From JAMXLG01 sp963818925 (lineage in GTDB: Bacteria > Vulcanimicrobiota > Vulcanimicrobiia > Vulcanimicrobiales > Vulcanimicrobiaceae): a DNA stretch of 64,000 nucleotides. Where the stretch lies: contig CAWFTN010000001.1 in the NCBI GenBank assembly GCA_963818925.1, forward strand, positions 682,001 through 746,000. Reading direction: 5' to 3'. Of this stretch, positions 51,941 through 61,154 are shown piece by piece. A program made the translations under genes and the position numbers. Under the pieces are notes generated by a model. It saw only the letters and a list, made by a program, of their open reading frames with translations, was not told the DNA's origin and searched no databases. Within the stretch, counting starts at the first letter, position 1; the number at the start of each line of letters is the position of its first letter.

Positions 51941-52447
51941 CTAAGACGATCGGTTAATCATGCGGTAGCGCTCTTCATCTTTCTCGTGGCGCGCAGCACG
52001 CCGTTCCACCGCAATCGCGATGTCATCCAAAAAATTTTGGATCGTCTTTTCCGAGGCACGTTGAGCGATGGTCGGCGGAATAAGCGTTTGCAGTTCGCCG
52101 CTCGGTTCGTCGTAGGTTCCGGTAAGCCATAGAGTCGATGCTGCTGCGCCGCTTGAATCAACACCGATTGCACCGTGAAATACTGGAAACGCATCGGGAT
52201 TGCGCTTCGCTGCAATAGAGAGGTGAATTTCGTTAGGTGACGCGTGCTGCACGGCTTCCACGTCGACCCTGATCGGCACGGCGATATGGCCAAGATCGGG
52301 TAACCCAATATCTCGGAGATCCAACCGCAGCGATGCCTCCGCCCATTCCCCGGCTCCGCTCGAAATTTCGTCTAGCAAAGATCGGGTCTCCCTTATAGCG
52401 CTGACGGGACTTACATCCAATGCGCGCTGCGCTTCAATCTTGTTCAT
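51941..52447 (-). CDS. Uncharacterised protein
   Basis: 168 residues. Leading helix (AIRETRSLLDEISSG), then a beta-rich middle with GHIAVPIRVDVEAVQHASPN, IHLSIAAKRNPDAFPVFHGA and ASTLWLTGTYDEPSGEL, then a C-terminal amphipathic helix (ASEKTIQNFLDDIAIAVERR). The strand-rich core closed by a long helix would suit an SRPBCC-like or lipid-binding fold, but this is a guess. No signal peptide. It sits among small accessory genes. Confidence 0.6.
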   Translation of the reverse strand: MNKIEAQRALDVSPVSAIRETRSLLDEISSGAGEWAEASLRLDLRDIGLPDLGHIAVPIRVDVEAVQHASPNEIHLSIAAKRNPDAFPVFHGAIGVDSSGAAASTLWLTGTYDEPSGELQTLIPPTIAQRASEKTIQNFLDDIAIAVERRAARHEKDEERYRMINRSS

Positions 52448-52619
52448 GGTTACTCGGACAGCGCGCTCGGGAGCACGCGGGTGTTTTCTTACGCGCGATT
52501 ATCGATTTCTGTGTGGAGCGGAAGGGCACGACGACATCGTCATTGCTGTCGTGCCCGTCGCTAGATAAGACCTGTTCTTCGAGTTCCATCGAGACACCGC
52601 CTGAGCTTTTATCATACAT
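52434..52619 (-). CDS. Possible small hypothetical protein (doubtful)
   Basis: 61 residues beginning MYDKSSGGVSMELEEQ, overlapping the start of the 168-residue gene by 14 bases on the same strand. Acidic N-terminal part, basic Cys-containing end (KKTPACSRARCPSN). Codons are moderately GC-rich at third positions, but there is no family or strong ribosome-binding site. The 140 bases further upstream (52620-52762) hold nothing I can support. Confidence 0.3.
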   Translation of the reverse strand: MYDKSSGGVSMELEEQVLSSDGHDSNDDVVVPFRSTQKSIIARKKTPACSRARCPSNHEQD

Positions 52620-52762
52620 CCGACACCGCATAAAGAGAAAGGAAGCGCGATTGCACCCCCTTTTCCTTAAGTATGCACCCTACGCGGTGACGGTCGCAAC
52701 CGTGCGGTGTCGAATCGCCGTTCCTCGAGATCGAGAAGGTGCGGCGACGTTTTCATCTCAGA

Positions 52763-53623
52763 CTACGCATCCGTAAGTGCTCGGTGCGCTTCAAGGCCGT
52801 GATGCCCGTAATCGAGCTGGCTGGGCGGAAGTTTGATGCGGTCCGCGAGCCGAAGCAATGCGAGAATTTTGACGTTCCACCATGTCGGGTCGATTTCGAA
52901 CCACGCGAGGCCGTGGCGTGCGGAGTAGGGAAACGCGTGATGATTGTTGTGCCAGCCCTCGCCCCAGGACAGCAGGGCAACCCACCAGCAGTTGGTGGAC
53001 AAATCGCGCGTCCGAAACGAACGGTAGCCGAAGGAATGCGCCGCACTGTTGACGAGCCACGTCGCGTGGTAACCGATAACGAGCCGCACGAACACACCCC
53101 AGACGAGCCAAGACCATCCGCCTATGGCGAACAAGATGCCGGCCAATGCCAGTTGCAGCGGTACGTTGATGTATTGCAGTACACGGTAAAACGGCTGAGC
53201 GTAAAGATCCGGGGCAAAGCGAAGCAATTCTTCTTCCGTCGGCATCGCCTCATTGCGCGTGTAGAGCCAGCGGATGTGCGCCCAACGAAAGCCGCGATTG
53301 CGGCCGTGCGGATCCGCTTGCGTATCGGAAGTTGCGTGGTGCTTGCGGTGCGTGGCGATCCAGCGAATCGGATCGCCTTGAAGGGCAAGCGTGCCCAGAA
53401 CGGCAAGCGCGTATTCTAACGGTTTGCGCAACCGCAAACCTTTGTGCGTCAGCGTGCGATGATAGCACAGCGAGATGCCGAGTGCACTCGTCAGATACAT
53501 GAGAACCGCAGTAACGAACAGCGCACTCCAGTGAAACAACCCAGGCAGAAAGGCGGCAAGTGCGCCCACGTGAATAGCGGCTAGACCAAAACCGTTGATC
53601 CGAGCGCGAGTATCGGCCCTCAT
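52763..53623 (-). CDS. Membrane acyl-CoA / fatty acid desaturase
   Basis: 286 residues, four membrane helices. The three histidine boxes of delta-9-type desaturases are complete: HRTLTH near residue 55, HRKHH near 92 and HNNHH near 225, with EGWHNNHHAFPYSARHG. It introduces a double bond into saturated acyl chains with oxygen and an electron donor. The start is 2 bases past the stop of the upstream zinc-ribbon gene, so the two are probably co-transcribed. Confidence 0.93.
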   Translation of the reverse strand: MRADTRARINGFGLAAIHVGALAAFLPGLFHWSALFVTAVLMYLTSALGISLCYHRTLTHKGLRLRKPLEYALAVLGTLALQGDPIRWIATHRKHHATSDTQADPHGRNRGFRWAHIRWLYTRNEAMPTEEELLRFAPDLYAQPFYRVLQYINVPLQLALAGILFAIGGWSWLVWGVFVRLVIGYHATWLVNSAAHSFGYRSFRTRDLSTNCWWVALLSWGEGWHNNHHAFPYSARHGLAWFEIDPTWWNVKILALLRLADRIKLPPSQLDYGHHGLEAHRALTDA

Positions 53624-53625
53624 CT

Positions 53626-53928
53626 TCAGCGGTAGCTAGGGCGCGCCGAAAAGCAGTCGCGGCAATAAACCGGCTTGTCGCCGCGCGGTTGGAACGGAAC
53701 CTCCGCTACTCCGCCGCACTGACTGCACGTAGCCTTGAACATTTCCCGACGGTCGGCTCCGTACGAGCCGCTGTTCCGACCGGCAGATGCTTTGTGCGCC
53801 GTGCGGCATTCGGCACAGCGGCTGGGTTTGTTGCTGAAGCCTTTGCTCGCGTAGAATTCCTGTTCGCTTGCCGTGAACGGGAAGGTGCGTTTGCAGTCTA
53901 CGCAATTGAGCGTTTCATCTGTGTACAT
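53626..53928 (-). CDS. CxxC-x17-CxxC zinc-ribbon protein, second copy
   Basis: 100 residues from the ATG behind AGGAGA; longer in-frame starts add non-conserved sequence. It has the same plan as the protein at 7503: CVDCKRTFPF, CAECRTAHK, a shorter Ser/Gly linker (AGRNSGSYGADRRE), then CSQC-x17-CRDC. The last 35 residues are almost identical to copy one, while the linker is not Gly-rich. It precedes the desaturase by 2 bases. Confidence 0.85.
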   Translation of the reverse strand: MYTDETLNCVDCKRTFPFTASEQEFYASKGFSNKPSRCAECRTAHKASAGRNSGSYGADRREMFKATCSQCGGVAEVPFQPRGDKPVYCRDCFSARPSYR

Positions 53929-54246
53929 GAGCGAGTCTCCTAACTCTTCTTGTATTCGTTTGTGATATTTACGGACTCGCCAGCACTGGAACGCCAAGAC
54001 GTTAAAACACTCGTGAGCCTGTTGATGCACGGGAACAATGAGGTGCGGCGCGCCTCGCCGGCGCGATAGCGATAAACGATGCGCCCCTTCCTCGAATCAT
54101 ATGGCGAAAGTTCGTGTGCATGCGGTCGCCGGGAAGAACCTTGATGCGAGCGCCGTGCACAAGCCGTGCAACCGCCGCACGTTCGCAATGGTTGCAGAAG
54201 CAAGCGCGACTCGGCCTTACCGCCCTTTTTGGGGTACCATAAGGTG
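53929..54246. other. Intergenic stretch without recognisable gene
   Basis: About 320 bases between the divergent zinc-ribbon and family A genes. Short open frames here lack ribosome-binding sites and family resemblance. CCTCGCCGGCGCG at about 54053 is GC-rich and partly palindromic. Promoters for both flanking genes must lie here; I cannot place them with confidence. Confidence 0.5.
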
Positions 54247-54498
54247 ATGAATGATACGTCACGTCGGCTCCGGTACGAGCTGAGCGAGCGTTGCGAACGT
54301 TACACCGCGATGATCGCCGATAAAGACGTACTCGATTTTCGGTTGGGTTCGCACGAACCATACGGTGAAACGGTGCGGAATCTGGACCCGCAGGAGGCAT
54401 ATTTCACGGAATCGAGCAGTGTCTCGGACGATCTACGCGCCATCATCGTCGACATGATGGACATTGGCCGGCGGATTCGGGAAATTGAAGGATTTTAG
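54247..54498 (+). CDS. Small helical protein, family A, second copy
   Basis: 83 residues, MNDTSRRLRYELSER start. It matches the 105-residue protein at 50512-50829 over its full length, with IADKDVLDFRLGSHEPYGE and DDLRAIIVDMMDIG. It ends 14 bases inside the next gene's frame, so it is tightly coupled to the family B copy. No STAS gene is next to this copy. Confidence 0.7.
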   Translation: MNDTSRRLRYELSERCERYTAMIADKDVLDFRLGSHEPYGETVRNLDPQEAYFTESSSVSDDLRAIIVDMMDIGRRIREIEGF

Positions 54499-54856
54499 CC
54501 TTTGCAGCGAGATTGCCTCGCCGGTCGATCGGCTTCTCATCGCGCTCAAAGGCGGTGCTCATTCGGAACACCAGCCGATCTTTGGCGGTTACGTCAATGC
54601 TAGCGGAGCCATTTCGCTGTTCGCACAGAAGCTCGCGTATCGCATTAATTTTAAGACTCGAATGATCCGCCTGAAGCCGCTCCTCAATTCTGGCGCGCAA
54701 ACGCGGTATGATGCGGCGGAGCCCGGTCAGGCGTTTCAATATTGCGGCGTGAACTTTCGCCGCCTATTGAATGCGGAAATAGCGGAGATATGCGCTTCCG
54801 GTTCTTTTCGTATGAGCCCGTCATCGCCCATCATTGCTCTCGTTCTTTATGACTGA
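54485..54856 (+). CDS. Small protein, family B, second copy
   Basis: 123 residues from a TTG inside the preceding gene; a TTG seven codons earlier is the alternative. Homologous to the protein at 51496: PIFGGYVNASGAISLFAQK, YRINFKTRM, LNSGAQTRYDAAEPGQAF and RRLLNAEIAEICASGSFRM. About half the aligned residues are identical. A longer N-terminus (SLCSEIASPVDRLLIALKG) is not in copy one. The 218 bases after it contain only a short direct repeat (ATTCTGTAATG twice near 54960). Confidence 0.65.
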   Translation: MKDFSLCSEIASPVDRLLIALKGGAHSEHQPIFGGYVNASGAISLFAQKLAYRINFKTRMIRLKPLLNSGAQTRYDAAEPGQAFQYCGVNFRRLLNAEIAEICASGSFRMSPSSPIIALVLYD

Positions 54857-55074
54857 ACCCAGCGCGCGACGCGCTCGTCGCGCTCCACTAATCGTCACGA
54901 ATCGGAAAGCTGTGCGGTGACCTTGCTCGGTGAAGCGCGACGTAATTCTGTAATGCGTGATTCTGTAATGTATGACCGCGGAAGGTGCGTCAAGCAAGAT
55001 GCCGAGCATCCACTCGCTAGGTCAACGCGACACTATGGCGTTTTATCGCGCGTCTGCAGGGCGATAAGGTTCAA

Positions 55075-55278
55075 ATGAGCCACGAACGCGAAAAGCCCGA
55101 GGCCCTGCGGATCAAGGAAGAGGCGGCTGAGCGCGAACGCCAGCGCTTAGCGTCGCTCAACGAGTTACAGAAAGCCGGCCATGGCCGCGAAACGGGCGCG
55201 GCAGATTTAGCCGAGCACGAGGGCGAGACGCCGGGTGAAGAGCACCGCGGCGGCCCGCTCCCCGATATGAAACGCTAA
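55075..55278 (+). CDS. Small hydrophilic charged protein
   Basis: 67 residues, MSHEREKPEALRIKEE start. It is strongly charged, with Glu/Arg-rich helix (EEAAERERQRLASLNELQK) and Gly/Glu-rich end (EHEGETPGEEHRGG). It has no hydrophobic core, so is probably disordered or partner-dependent. No family recognised. Its last 4 bases overlap the end of the convergent secreted-protein gene. Confidence 0.55.
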   Translation: MSHEREKPEALRIKEEAAERERQRLASLNELQKAGHGRETGAADLAEHEGETPGEEHRGGPLPDMKR

Positions 55279-55751
55279 CAGCCCTTGGCGTGCAGGTCTT
55301 TCTGAAGTTCCGCCCGCTGATTCTCGTTGTAATTGCGTTCCTGGCGCGTGGTGGTCGGCAGAGATATCTGTTGCGTCAGGTACTGAATGACGGCTTGGTC
55401 TGACTCGCAAGAGCCGTAGATCGTCGGTGTCAGCGGCGCGTAGGTCGGGTTAGCACTCAACTGCGGGAGACTGCCGCCGCTGAGCACCGGATTGCCATTC
55501 CAAGAAGGCGTCAACGTCGGCATCGGCTCGACCGGCGAGCGCGTGTTGATCTGATAGCGCAGCTGATCGATCTGTCGCCGGATTTGCGCGCGATCCGCGG
55601 CACTCGTTCCAGGCAGGTTCGCCTGAAACTGCAGGTTCTGAATCTGCTGACGATCTTGCGTCGATTGCGGGAGCGTTTGCGTTTGAGCGAACGCAAGAAT
55701 CGGAATCGCCGCAACCGCAAGGGCGATCAAAGCGGGACGTAGCGTTATCAT
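55275..55751 (-). CDS. Secreted Gln/Thr-rich protein
   Basis: 158 residues with a signal peptide (ALIALAVAAIPILAFAQ). A helical stretch (QDRQQIQNLQFQANL, ADRAQIRRQIDQLRYQ) precedes a Pro/Ser/Thr-rich middle and a helical C-terminus with two Cys (GSCESDQAV, LHAKGC). Role unknown. It ends on the same base block as the convergent 67-residue gene and follows tsaD on the same strand after 50 bases. Confidence 0.7.
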   Translation of the reverse strand: MITLRPALIALAVAAIPILAFAQTQTLPQSTQDRQQIQNLQFQANLPGTSAADRAQIRRQIDQLRYQINTRSPVEPMPTLTPSWNGNPVLSGGSLPQLSANPTYAPLTPTIYGSCESDQAVIQYLTQQISLPTTTRQERNYNENQRAELQKDLHAKGC

Positions 55752-55801
55752 GCTTTAGATATACCACGAAGCGCGGTCTCAAGGGACCGGCCGCCAGGCC
55801 T

Positions 55802-56815
55802 CTAGGCCGCGATAATTTCGAAGGGGAGGTTCGGATCCGCCGATAGCGCGAGCGGATCGACTTCCACGACGTCGCGTTGATGGTATGCGGCCGCTGCAAT
55901 CATCGCGGCGTTGTCCGTGCAGTATTTCGGCGGCGGGATGAATGCCGGAACGTTGTTGCGTTCGCTCCAGTTGCGAATTGCGGATTGCAATGCGGAGTTC
56001 GCCGCGACGCCGCCGGAGAGCACGACCGCGTTGTACCTGCCGTCCTCAAATCCGCGCGACACGCGCGCGAGAAGAACGTCTATTACCGCGGCTTGAAACG
56101 ATGCGGCAACGTCCTCGCGTTTTGCGCGTTTGCCTTCATCGGATTCGAGAAAGTACCGCACCGATGTTTTCAAGCCGGAGAACGAAAGATCGAGCGTTCC
56201 CGGATCGGGGCGGTGACGCGGAAACGCGTGCGCTTTCGGATTTCCGTCGCGGGCGAGGCGGTCGAGTTGCGGTCCGCCGGGATAGCCGAGTCCCAGGAGA
56301 CGCGCCGTTTTATCGTATGCTTCACCGGCCGCATCGTCTCTCGTGCGTCCGATGACGCGCATCTCGATCGCGGAACGAACCTCCACGAGTTGCGAATGCC
56401 CGCCGGAAACCAGCAGCGCCAAAAACGGATACGGAATCGGTTCGCCGCGATCGAGAAACGCGGCGAAGATGTGCCCGTGCAAATGGTTGACGGCATAGAG
56501 CGGCTTTTCGAGCGCGAAGGCGAGCGCTTTCGCGGCCGCGACGCCGACGACGAGACTGCCGATCAACCCCGGGCCACGCGTTACAGCGATGCCGTCGACT
56601 TCATCGAGCGTGAGGCTCGCACGTCCCACGGCGTCGTCGACTGCTGCGGAGAGAAGCGCAACATGCTGGCGGCTGGCGATTTCCGGAACGATTCCGCCGT
56701 ATTTCGCGTGGAATTCGTCTTGATTCGTCGAGACGCTCGAGAGCACGGCGCGTCCGTCGCGCACGATGGCCGTCGCAGTATCATCGCACGAGGTTTCGAT
56801 TCCCAGCAAGAGCAT
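55802..56815 (-). CDS. tsaD: tRNA N6-adenosine threonylcarbamoyltransferase
   Basis: Catalytic subunit for t6A37 modification of ANN-decoding tRNAs, with TsaB and TsaE. 337 residues, ASKHA fold. LGIETSCDDTATAIV start, GGIVPEIASRQHV, metal-binding His in AVNHLHGHIFAAFL near residue 110, LLVSGGHSQL and VVLSGGVAANSALQ. It starts 2 bases after the acylase stop, at the end of the long peptide-hydrolase operon. Essential in most bacteria, so that operon must be expressed or tsaD must have its own promoter. Confidence 0.96.
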   Translation of the reverse strand: MLLLGIETSCDDTATAIVRDGRAVLSSVSTNQDEFHAKYGGIVPEIASRQHVALLSAAVDDAVGRASLTLDEVDGIAVTRGPGLIGSLVVGVAAAKALAFALEKPLYAVNHLHGHIFAAFLDRGEPIPYPFLALLVSGGHSQLVEVRSAIEMRVIGRTRDDAAGEAYDKTARLLGLGYPGGPQLDRLARDGNPKAHAFPRHRPDPGTLDLSFSGLKTSVRYFLESDEGKRAKREDVAASFQAAVIDVLLARVSRGFEDGRYNAVVLSGGVAANSALQSAIRNWSERNNVPAFIPPPKYCTDNAAMIAAAAYHQRDVVEVDPLALSADPNLPFEIIAA

Positions 56816-56817
56816 CG

Positions 56818-59022
56818 TTAAGGACTTGGACGCTGCAGCGTCAATACATGCAGCGTGTTTCTTGCGACTGCTTTGCGGGAGAACGGGAGCGCTAGTAAGT
56901 CGCCGCGAATCCAGGCGCCCGCTTCGTCATCGTAGTACGCGGAACCGGCTTCGCCCGATTCACCCGTCGGAATCGAAATGCCGCCGGCATCCCAATTGCG
57001 GGTGTCCCACACCGCGCGAAATCCTTGCGCGAATCCCGTCTCCTGCACGTGAATCGTGTACTCGTTGCCGTCGCCCGGCAGCGAACGTCCGCGCAGCAAT
57101 CCATACCACATCGGTGAGAGCGGATGATCGACGTCGACGGCGCCTTCGATCGCCCACGAATGGTGTTGGGCAACGTCGCCGTACATCAGGGATTCCGCGG
57201 AAAACCGGATCTCTTGCCGCTCTGCGGGATCGCGCAGGCGATCCATCAAGACCGGGAGCGATCCTGTTTGCGATTCGAGATTCGTGCGGAGGTCATAGGC
57301 CGTTGATGCTAGCTGTGAACCGGGATCGAAGCGGCCGTTCCACGCGTGCAACGCGTGAAGGTCGCGCGCAATCTCTGCATCGACCGGGGAAAACGTGTCG
57401 TTTTGCATCGCGCGAAAGTACGAAACGTCGTAGGAGGCGCGAGCGTGAAGCAGCGATGCGATCCGCCACGCGCGGTACGGCGGTTCGAAGGCGGCGGAGA
57501 GGCGAAGCGGATAGCGTATACCGTACATCTTGTTATTGGCGCTTAGCAAAACGCCGCGGCGCGATGCGTTCCGGTGCGGAAGATCGTTGAAGTTGACGAT
57601 CGCTACGCGCGTTCGTAGCGCGGCGAGCGGATGCGCGTAGCGTCCCCATGCGGCGTCGAGCGGTATGAGTCCGGCGAGATGATATGCGATTGCTCCGCCG
57701 CGATCCGCGACGATGAAATTCTCCGGCGCGCCGCGGTACGATGCAAGGTCGTGCATTGCGTCGCGAACGTTCGCCGCTCGATCGAGCGCGAGCAGCGTCG
57801 CGATGCTCGTGCGCCGTTGCCAATAGACCGGCCAGCGAACTGCGATCGTCGACGGCGCTTCGGACGCGAAGACGTAGAATTCCGCCGCGTTTCGGTAGTA
57901 CGTTTTGCAGACGTCACGCGAGAAGCGGACGTGAAAACACTCGCTGACGGCCGGAGCGTGCGGAGCCGACGTTCCGCGATACAGAACGGTCGTCGCTGCT
58001 TGCGCGTTGGTCGCGCCCCAGGCGATTCGCTCGTTGTGTCCGAGGACGATGCCGGGCAGCCCGGGGAGCGTTGCGCCGGCGGCGTGGAAGCCCGGCGCGC
58101 GTAGATCCATGACATACCAGATGCCGGGAATCGAGATGTCGACGTGCGGATCGTTTGCCAGCAATGCATGTCCGGCGCGCGAAGGGCCGCTGCCCGCTGC
58201 CCACGCATTGCTTCCGATGCGCGGTTCGCCGTGGAACGCAATCAACGGCGTATTCGTGCACGTGTTCGCCGTTGGCGACGCGCGAAGCGCAGCTCCATCG
58301 ACCGTCACGTCATAGCGTGCATCGGAGAGCGGAAGCGCTCGCGCGTAGCAGGCCGCACCGCTTTTGCGCCACGCATCGTCCCGCGCGAGGACGTCGTGCC
58401 AAGAGTCGCTCAATTCGAGCGCTGCCATCGTCGCAACCGCAATGGAATCCTCGGGCGTCCAACGTCGCGGACGGTACAACAGCATCCGGAATTCAACCGG
58501 CATCGGTTGAACGGCGAGCGCTTCGTTTACTCCAGCGCTAAAGGCGCGTAGCGCGGAACGGGTTGACCCGTCGGCGGACGCCCACTGGCGCCTCGCAATC
58601 CCAGCGGCGTCGACGGCTCGCATTGATTCGTCCAGCGGAAGCGCGCGCGCTCCGAAGAGTTCACTCAGCCGGCCGTACGCATACCGCCGTGCCAAATCCA
58701 TTTGAAAGAGACGATCTGAAGCTTCCGCAAAACCCTGCGCGTAGAAGAGATCGCGCTGCGTGGCGGCGCTGATATGCGGTACACCGCGCCCGTCGCGCGC
58801 GATCGTTACCGTTGCAGCGATGCCGGGCGTCGCGATGACGCCGCCGGCTTTTGCAACGCTGACGACGCCGATCGCGATGTTTACGAAGTACCAGAGAACC
58901 GCTGCACCCGCGAGAATCGCTAAGGCGAGCGCGTGGCGCCGAAGGCGCGCGGCAACGGCTGCCGCCGGCGACGGGTCGCGGCACTGGAGCCACCGGGCGT
59001 CTTTCGCGACGAAGAAGCTCAC
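56818..59022 (-). CDS. Penicillin acylase family (Ntn-hydrolase) protein, membrane-anchored
   Basis: 734 residues from the GTG overlapping the NIPSNAP stop (GTGA); the open frame further upstream is shadow. An N-terminal membrane helix (ALALAILAGAAVLWYFVNI, residues 30-50) places the enzyme outside. The acylase start RDGRGVPHISAATQRDLFYA and QGFAEASDRLFQMDL fit the alpha chain. The autocatalytic nucleophile Ser is in RIGSNAWAAG near residue 269, followed by LLANDPHVDISIPG. It should hydrolyse an amide (acyl-amino acid, lactone or peptide). Substrate unknown. Confidence 0.92.
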   Translation of the reverse strand: MSFFVAKDARWLQCRDPSPAAAVAARLRRHALALAILAGAAVLWYFVNIAIGVVSVAKAGGVIATPGIAATVTIARDGRGVPHISAATQRDLFYAQGFAEASDRLFQMDLARRYAYGRLSELFGARALPLDESMRAVDAAGIARRQWASADGSTRSALRAFSAGVNEALAVQPMPVEFRMLLYRPRRWTPEDSIAVATMAALELSDSWHDVLARDDAWRKSGAACYARALPLSDARYDVTVDGAALRASPTANTCTNTPLIAFHGEPRIGSNAWAAGSGPSRAGHALLANDPHVDISIPGIWYVMDLRAPGFHAAGATLPGLPGIVLGHNERIAWGATNAQAATTVLYRGTSAPHAPAVSECFHVRFSRDVCKTYYRNAAEFYVFASEAPSTIAVRWPVYWQRRTSIATLLALDRAANVRDAMHDLASYRGAPENFIVADRGGAIAYHLAGLIPLDAAWGRYAHPLAALRTRVAIVNFNDLPHRNASRRGVLLSANNKMYGIRYPLRLSAAFEPPYRAWRIASLLHARASYDVSYFRAMQNDTFSPVDAEIARDLHALHAWNGRFDPGSQLASTAYDLRTNLESQTGSLPVLMDRLRDPAERQEIRFSAESLMYGDVAQHHSWAIEGAVDVDHPLSPMWYGLLRGRSLPGDGNEYTIHVQETGFAQGFRAVWDTRNWDAGGISIPTGESGEAGSAYYDDEAGAWIRGDLLALPFSRKAVARNTLHVLTLQRPSP

Positions 59023-59357
59023 ATAGTCTGTAACACCGCGGCCAGGTCGAATGTGCCGGGCACGAGGCGAACAAAGTTGCGCTCTTCGCGGAGAATCAGG
59101 CGCTTCGATGTGGCGTATTCGAAATTCGCCATGCCCTCGGCGTCTCCACGCAGCCGTTCGCGGTAGCGCTCGTACTCGGATAGTGATTCGAACCCGATGA
59201 TGCCCCAAGCGACGTCGTTGGTTCCCTCATGCGGAAGGAAGTAGCCGATTAGATGCCCGCCGCAGCGCGGAATGCTTTTTGCCCAATTCGCGGCATATTG
59301 CGCAAAGGCGTCCAGTTGGAACGGATCGATTTGATAGCGGATGACGCAGGCGATCAT
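59019..59357 (-). CDS. NIPSNAP family protein
   Basis: 112 residues from an internal ATG (MIACVIRYQIDPFQLDAF). Dimeric alpha-beta barrel type: Y-x-I-D/P start, IPRCGGHLIGYFLPHEGTND, then AWGIIGFESLSEYERYRERL and FVRLVPGTF. Members are small stress- or degradation-linked proteins of unclear activity. It is coupled to the penicillin acylase gene (GTGA overlap) and 45 bases after the serine hydrolase. Confidence 0.85.
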   Translation of the reverse strand: MIACVIRYQIDPFQLDAFAQYAANWAKSIPRCGGHLIGYFLPHEGTNDVAWGIIGFESLSEYERYRERLRGDAEGMANFEYATSKRLILREERNFVRLVPGTFDLAAVLQTM

Positions 59358-59402
59358 GACCGATTCTCGCACGCGGTTAGTTCGCGCGCGCGTGAAGTGT
59401 CG

Positions 59403-61154
59403 TTATCCGGAACTTCGGTCGAACACAAACGGCAATTGGTGACTCGCGCGCAATTCGACCGAGGCGAAGCGGCGGTCGCGCAAATCCTTGAACGCTAAGG
59501 TCAGCGGCAGGCCCGCGACGACGGCGCAATCGTTGGAAATTGGAACAAGGGTCAACACGCGTTCGGAAACGGTGCCGCCCACAAAGCTGCCCGGCAACGT
59601 GATCTTCAATGCGTCACCGAGCGCTTCGATCGCGAGTGACGCGGCCGTTAGCGCAGATGCATACCGGCCGAGCATCGGCGCAGGATCGATGGCTGCAGCA
59701 GCGACCGGTTGGGATGCGTTGGGATTGCGTTTCAAGCGGAGTTCCACCCCGCCTAAAAGGCTGGCCGTCAGTGCGGCCGGTTCGCCGAAATCGTTGCGAT
59801 CGAATCGGACGCTGGGCTGATACTTCGCGAAGATTTCGTTTTCGGGCCGTAGCGTAAAAACGTCGAAGTGGAGGTGTTCGAGCTTGCCGTTCAGTCCGAG
59901 CAACTGCAGGGCGAGCGCATCACCCTCCTCGCGTACCGTCGCGCTACCGTAGAACGGGTCTTCGTAGACACCGGCATACGCGGAGAGCGGAGGGGACGCG
60001 GGCGTTTCCTTCGCTGACACATCTTTGCGTTCGCTCAGCATGAAGTCGAGACGTTTGTGCGCGTCGTCGTACTGGTTCTTGAACTGCACGAGCCAATTCT
60101 TCGAACCGCCGGCGAGTGCATCGTCGATGGCGCGATAGACGAGCGCTTGCGGTAACGAGGAGCCGTCGGCATTGGCGAGCGCGACGAGGCCGAAACCAAT
60201 CGCGGGGACGACGCACGCGACCGCCGTCATGCCGTCGATGTTTCCGCTGTGCGTAACGACGGTTTGACCGCGATAGGAGAAGACAAACCATCCATATGCA
60301 TAGCTCAAGAAGCTTGCATCCGGGAACATTTCGCTCCACGGCGATACATACGCGATCAGCATTTGCGGCGTGTGCAACGCATTGAGCGATCCGGACGTCA
60401 ACAACCGGCGGCCGTCGATCGATCCGTCGCCCAGATGCAGACGCAGCCACTGGAGCATGTCCCGCGCGCTGGAATAGATCGACCCGGCGGCATTCGAATT
60501 CGTTCCGATCTCGTGCGGAATCGCGCGAAGCGTATCATCGAGTTCCGCGTGCGGAGATGCGACGTTCGACCTATCGTCGATGTACTGCAAATGCGACCGG
60601 CTGCGCGTCATGCCGAGGGGTTCGATCAGACGCCGATCGATGAAGTCGTCCCACGAAAGGCCGCTTACCGTACGAATCACTTCTCCAGCAGCGACGTACA
60701 TAATATTCTGATAACCAAACGTCGTGCGGAATGTCCAGCTCGGTTCTAGATGGCGCGCGCGATGCAGCACTTCCTCAGACGTATAGGGCGTCTTGTACCA
60801 CATGAAGTCGCCGCGTGCGAGACCGCTGCGATGAACGAGCAGATCACGAACGGTCATTTCACGGGTCGCGTACGGATCGAAGAGCCGGAACGACGGCATC
60901 AGATCGATGACGCGCGTGTCCCAGTCGAGCGATCCTTCATCGACGAGCATCGCGATCGCCGCGCACGTGAACGATTTTGACACGGAGCCGATCGCGAAAA
61001 GCGTATCCGCATCGACGGCGCCACCTCGGTCCAGGTTGCGCGTGCCGAATCCGCGAGAAAGCACCTCGCGCCCCTGGTTTATGAGGGCGAAGCCGAGTCC
61101 GGGAACGCGGTACTGTTCGACCGCCGCAGTAACGTCGCGTTCAAAAGGTGTCAT
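59403..61154 (-). CDS. Serine hydrolase of the class C beta-lactamase / MlrB-like fold
   Basis: 583 residues. SVSK motif with nucleophile Ser57 and Lys60, YQN (Tyr/Asn) in TFGYQNIMYVAAGEV, HSG in VVTHSGNIDGMTA, so the active site of the AmpC/EstB/D-aminopeptidase fold is intact. A C-terminal beta domain of about 220 residues follows, as in many esterases and peptidases of this group. No signal peptide, hence cytosolic. Next to an M81 peptidase, it recalls MlrB, the linear-microcystin peptidase. It starts directly after the XRE-cupin stop. Confidence 0.9.
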   Translation of the reverse strand: MTPFERDVTAAVEQYRVPGLGFALINQGREVLSRGFGTRNLDRGGAVDADTLFAIGSVSKSFTCAAIAMLVDEGSLDWDTRVIDLMPSFRLFDPYATREMTVRDLLVHRSGLARGDFMWYKTPYTSEEVLHRARHLEPSWTFRTTFGYQNIMYVAAGEVIRTVSGLSWDDFIDRRLIEPLGMTRSRSHLQYIDDRSNVASPHAELDDTLRAIPHEIGTNSNAAGSIYSSARDMLQWLRLHLGDGSIDGRRLLTSGSLNALHTPQMLIAYVSPWSEMFPDASFLSYAYGWFVFSYRGQTVVTHSGNIDGMTAVACVVPAIGFGLVALANADGSSLPQALVYRAIDDALAGGSKNWLVQFKNQYDDAHKRLDFMLSERKDVSAKETPASPPLSAYAGVYEDPFYGSATVREEGDALALQLLGLNGKLEHLHFDVFTLRPENEIFAKYQPSVRFDRNDFGEPAALTASLLGGVELRLKRNPNASQPVAAAAIDPAPMLGRYASALTAASLAIEALGDALKITLPGSFVGGTVSERVLTLVPISNDCAVVAGLPLTLAFKDLRDRRFASVELRASHQLPFVFDRSSG

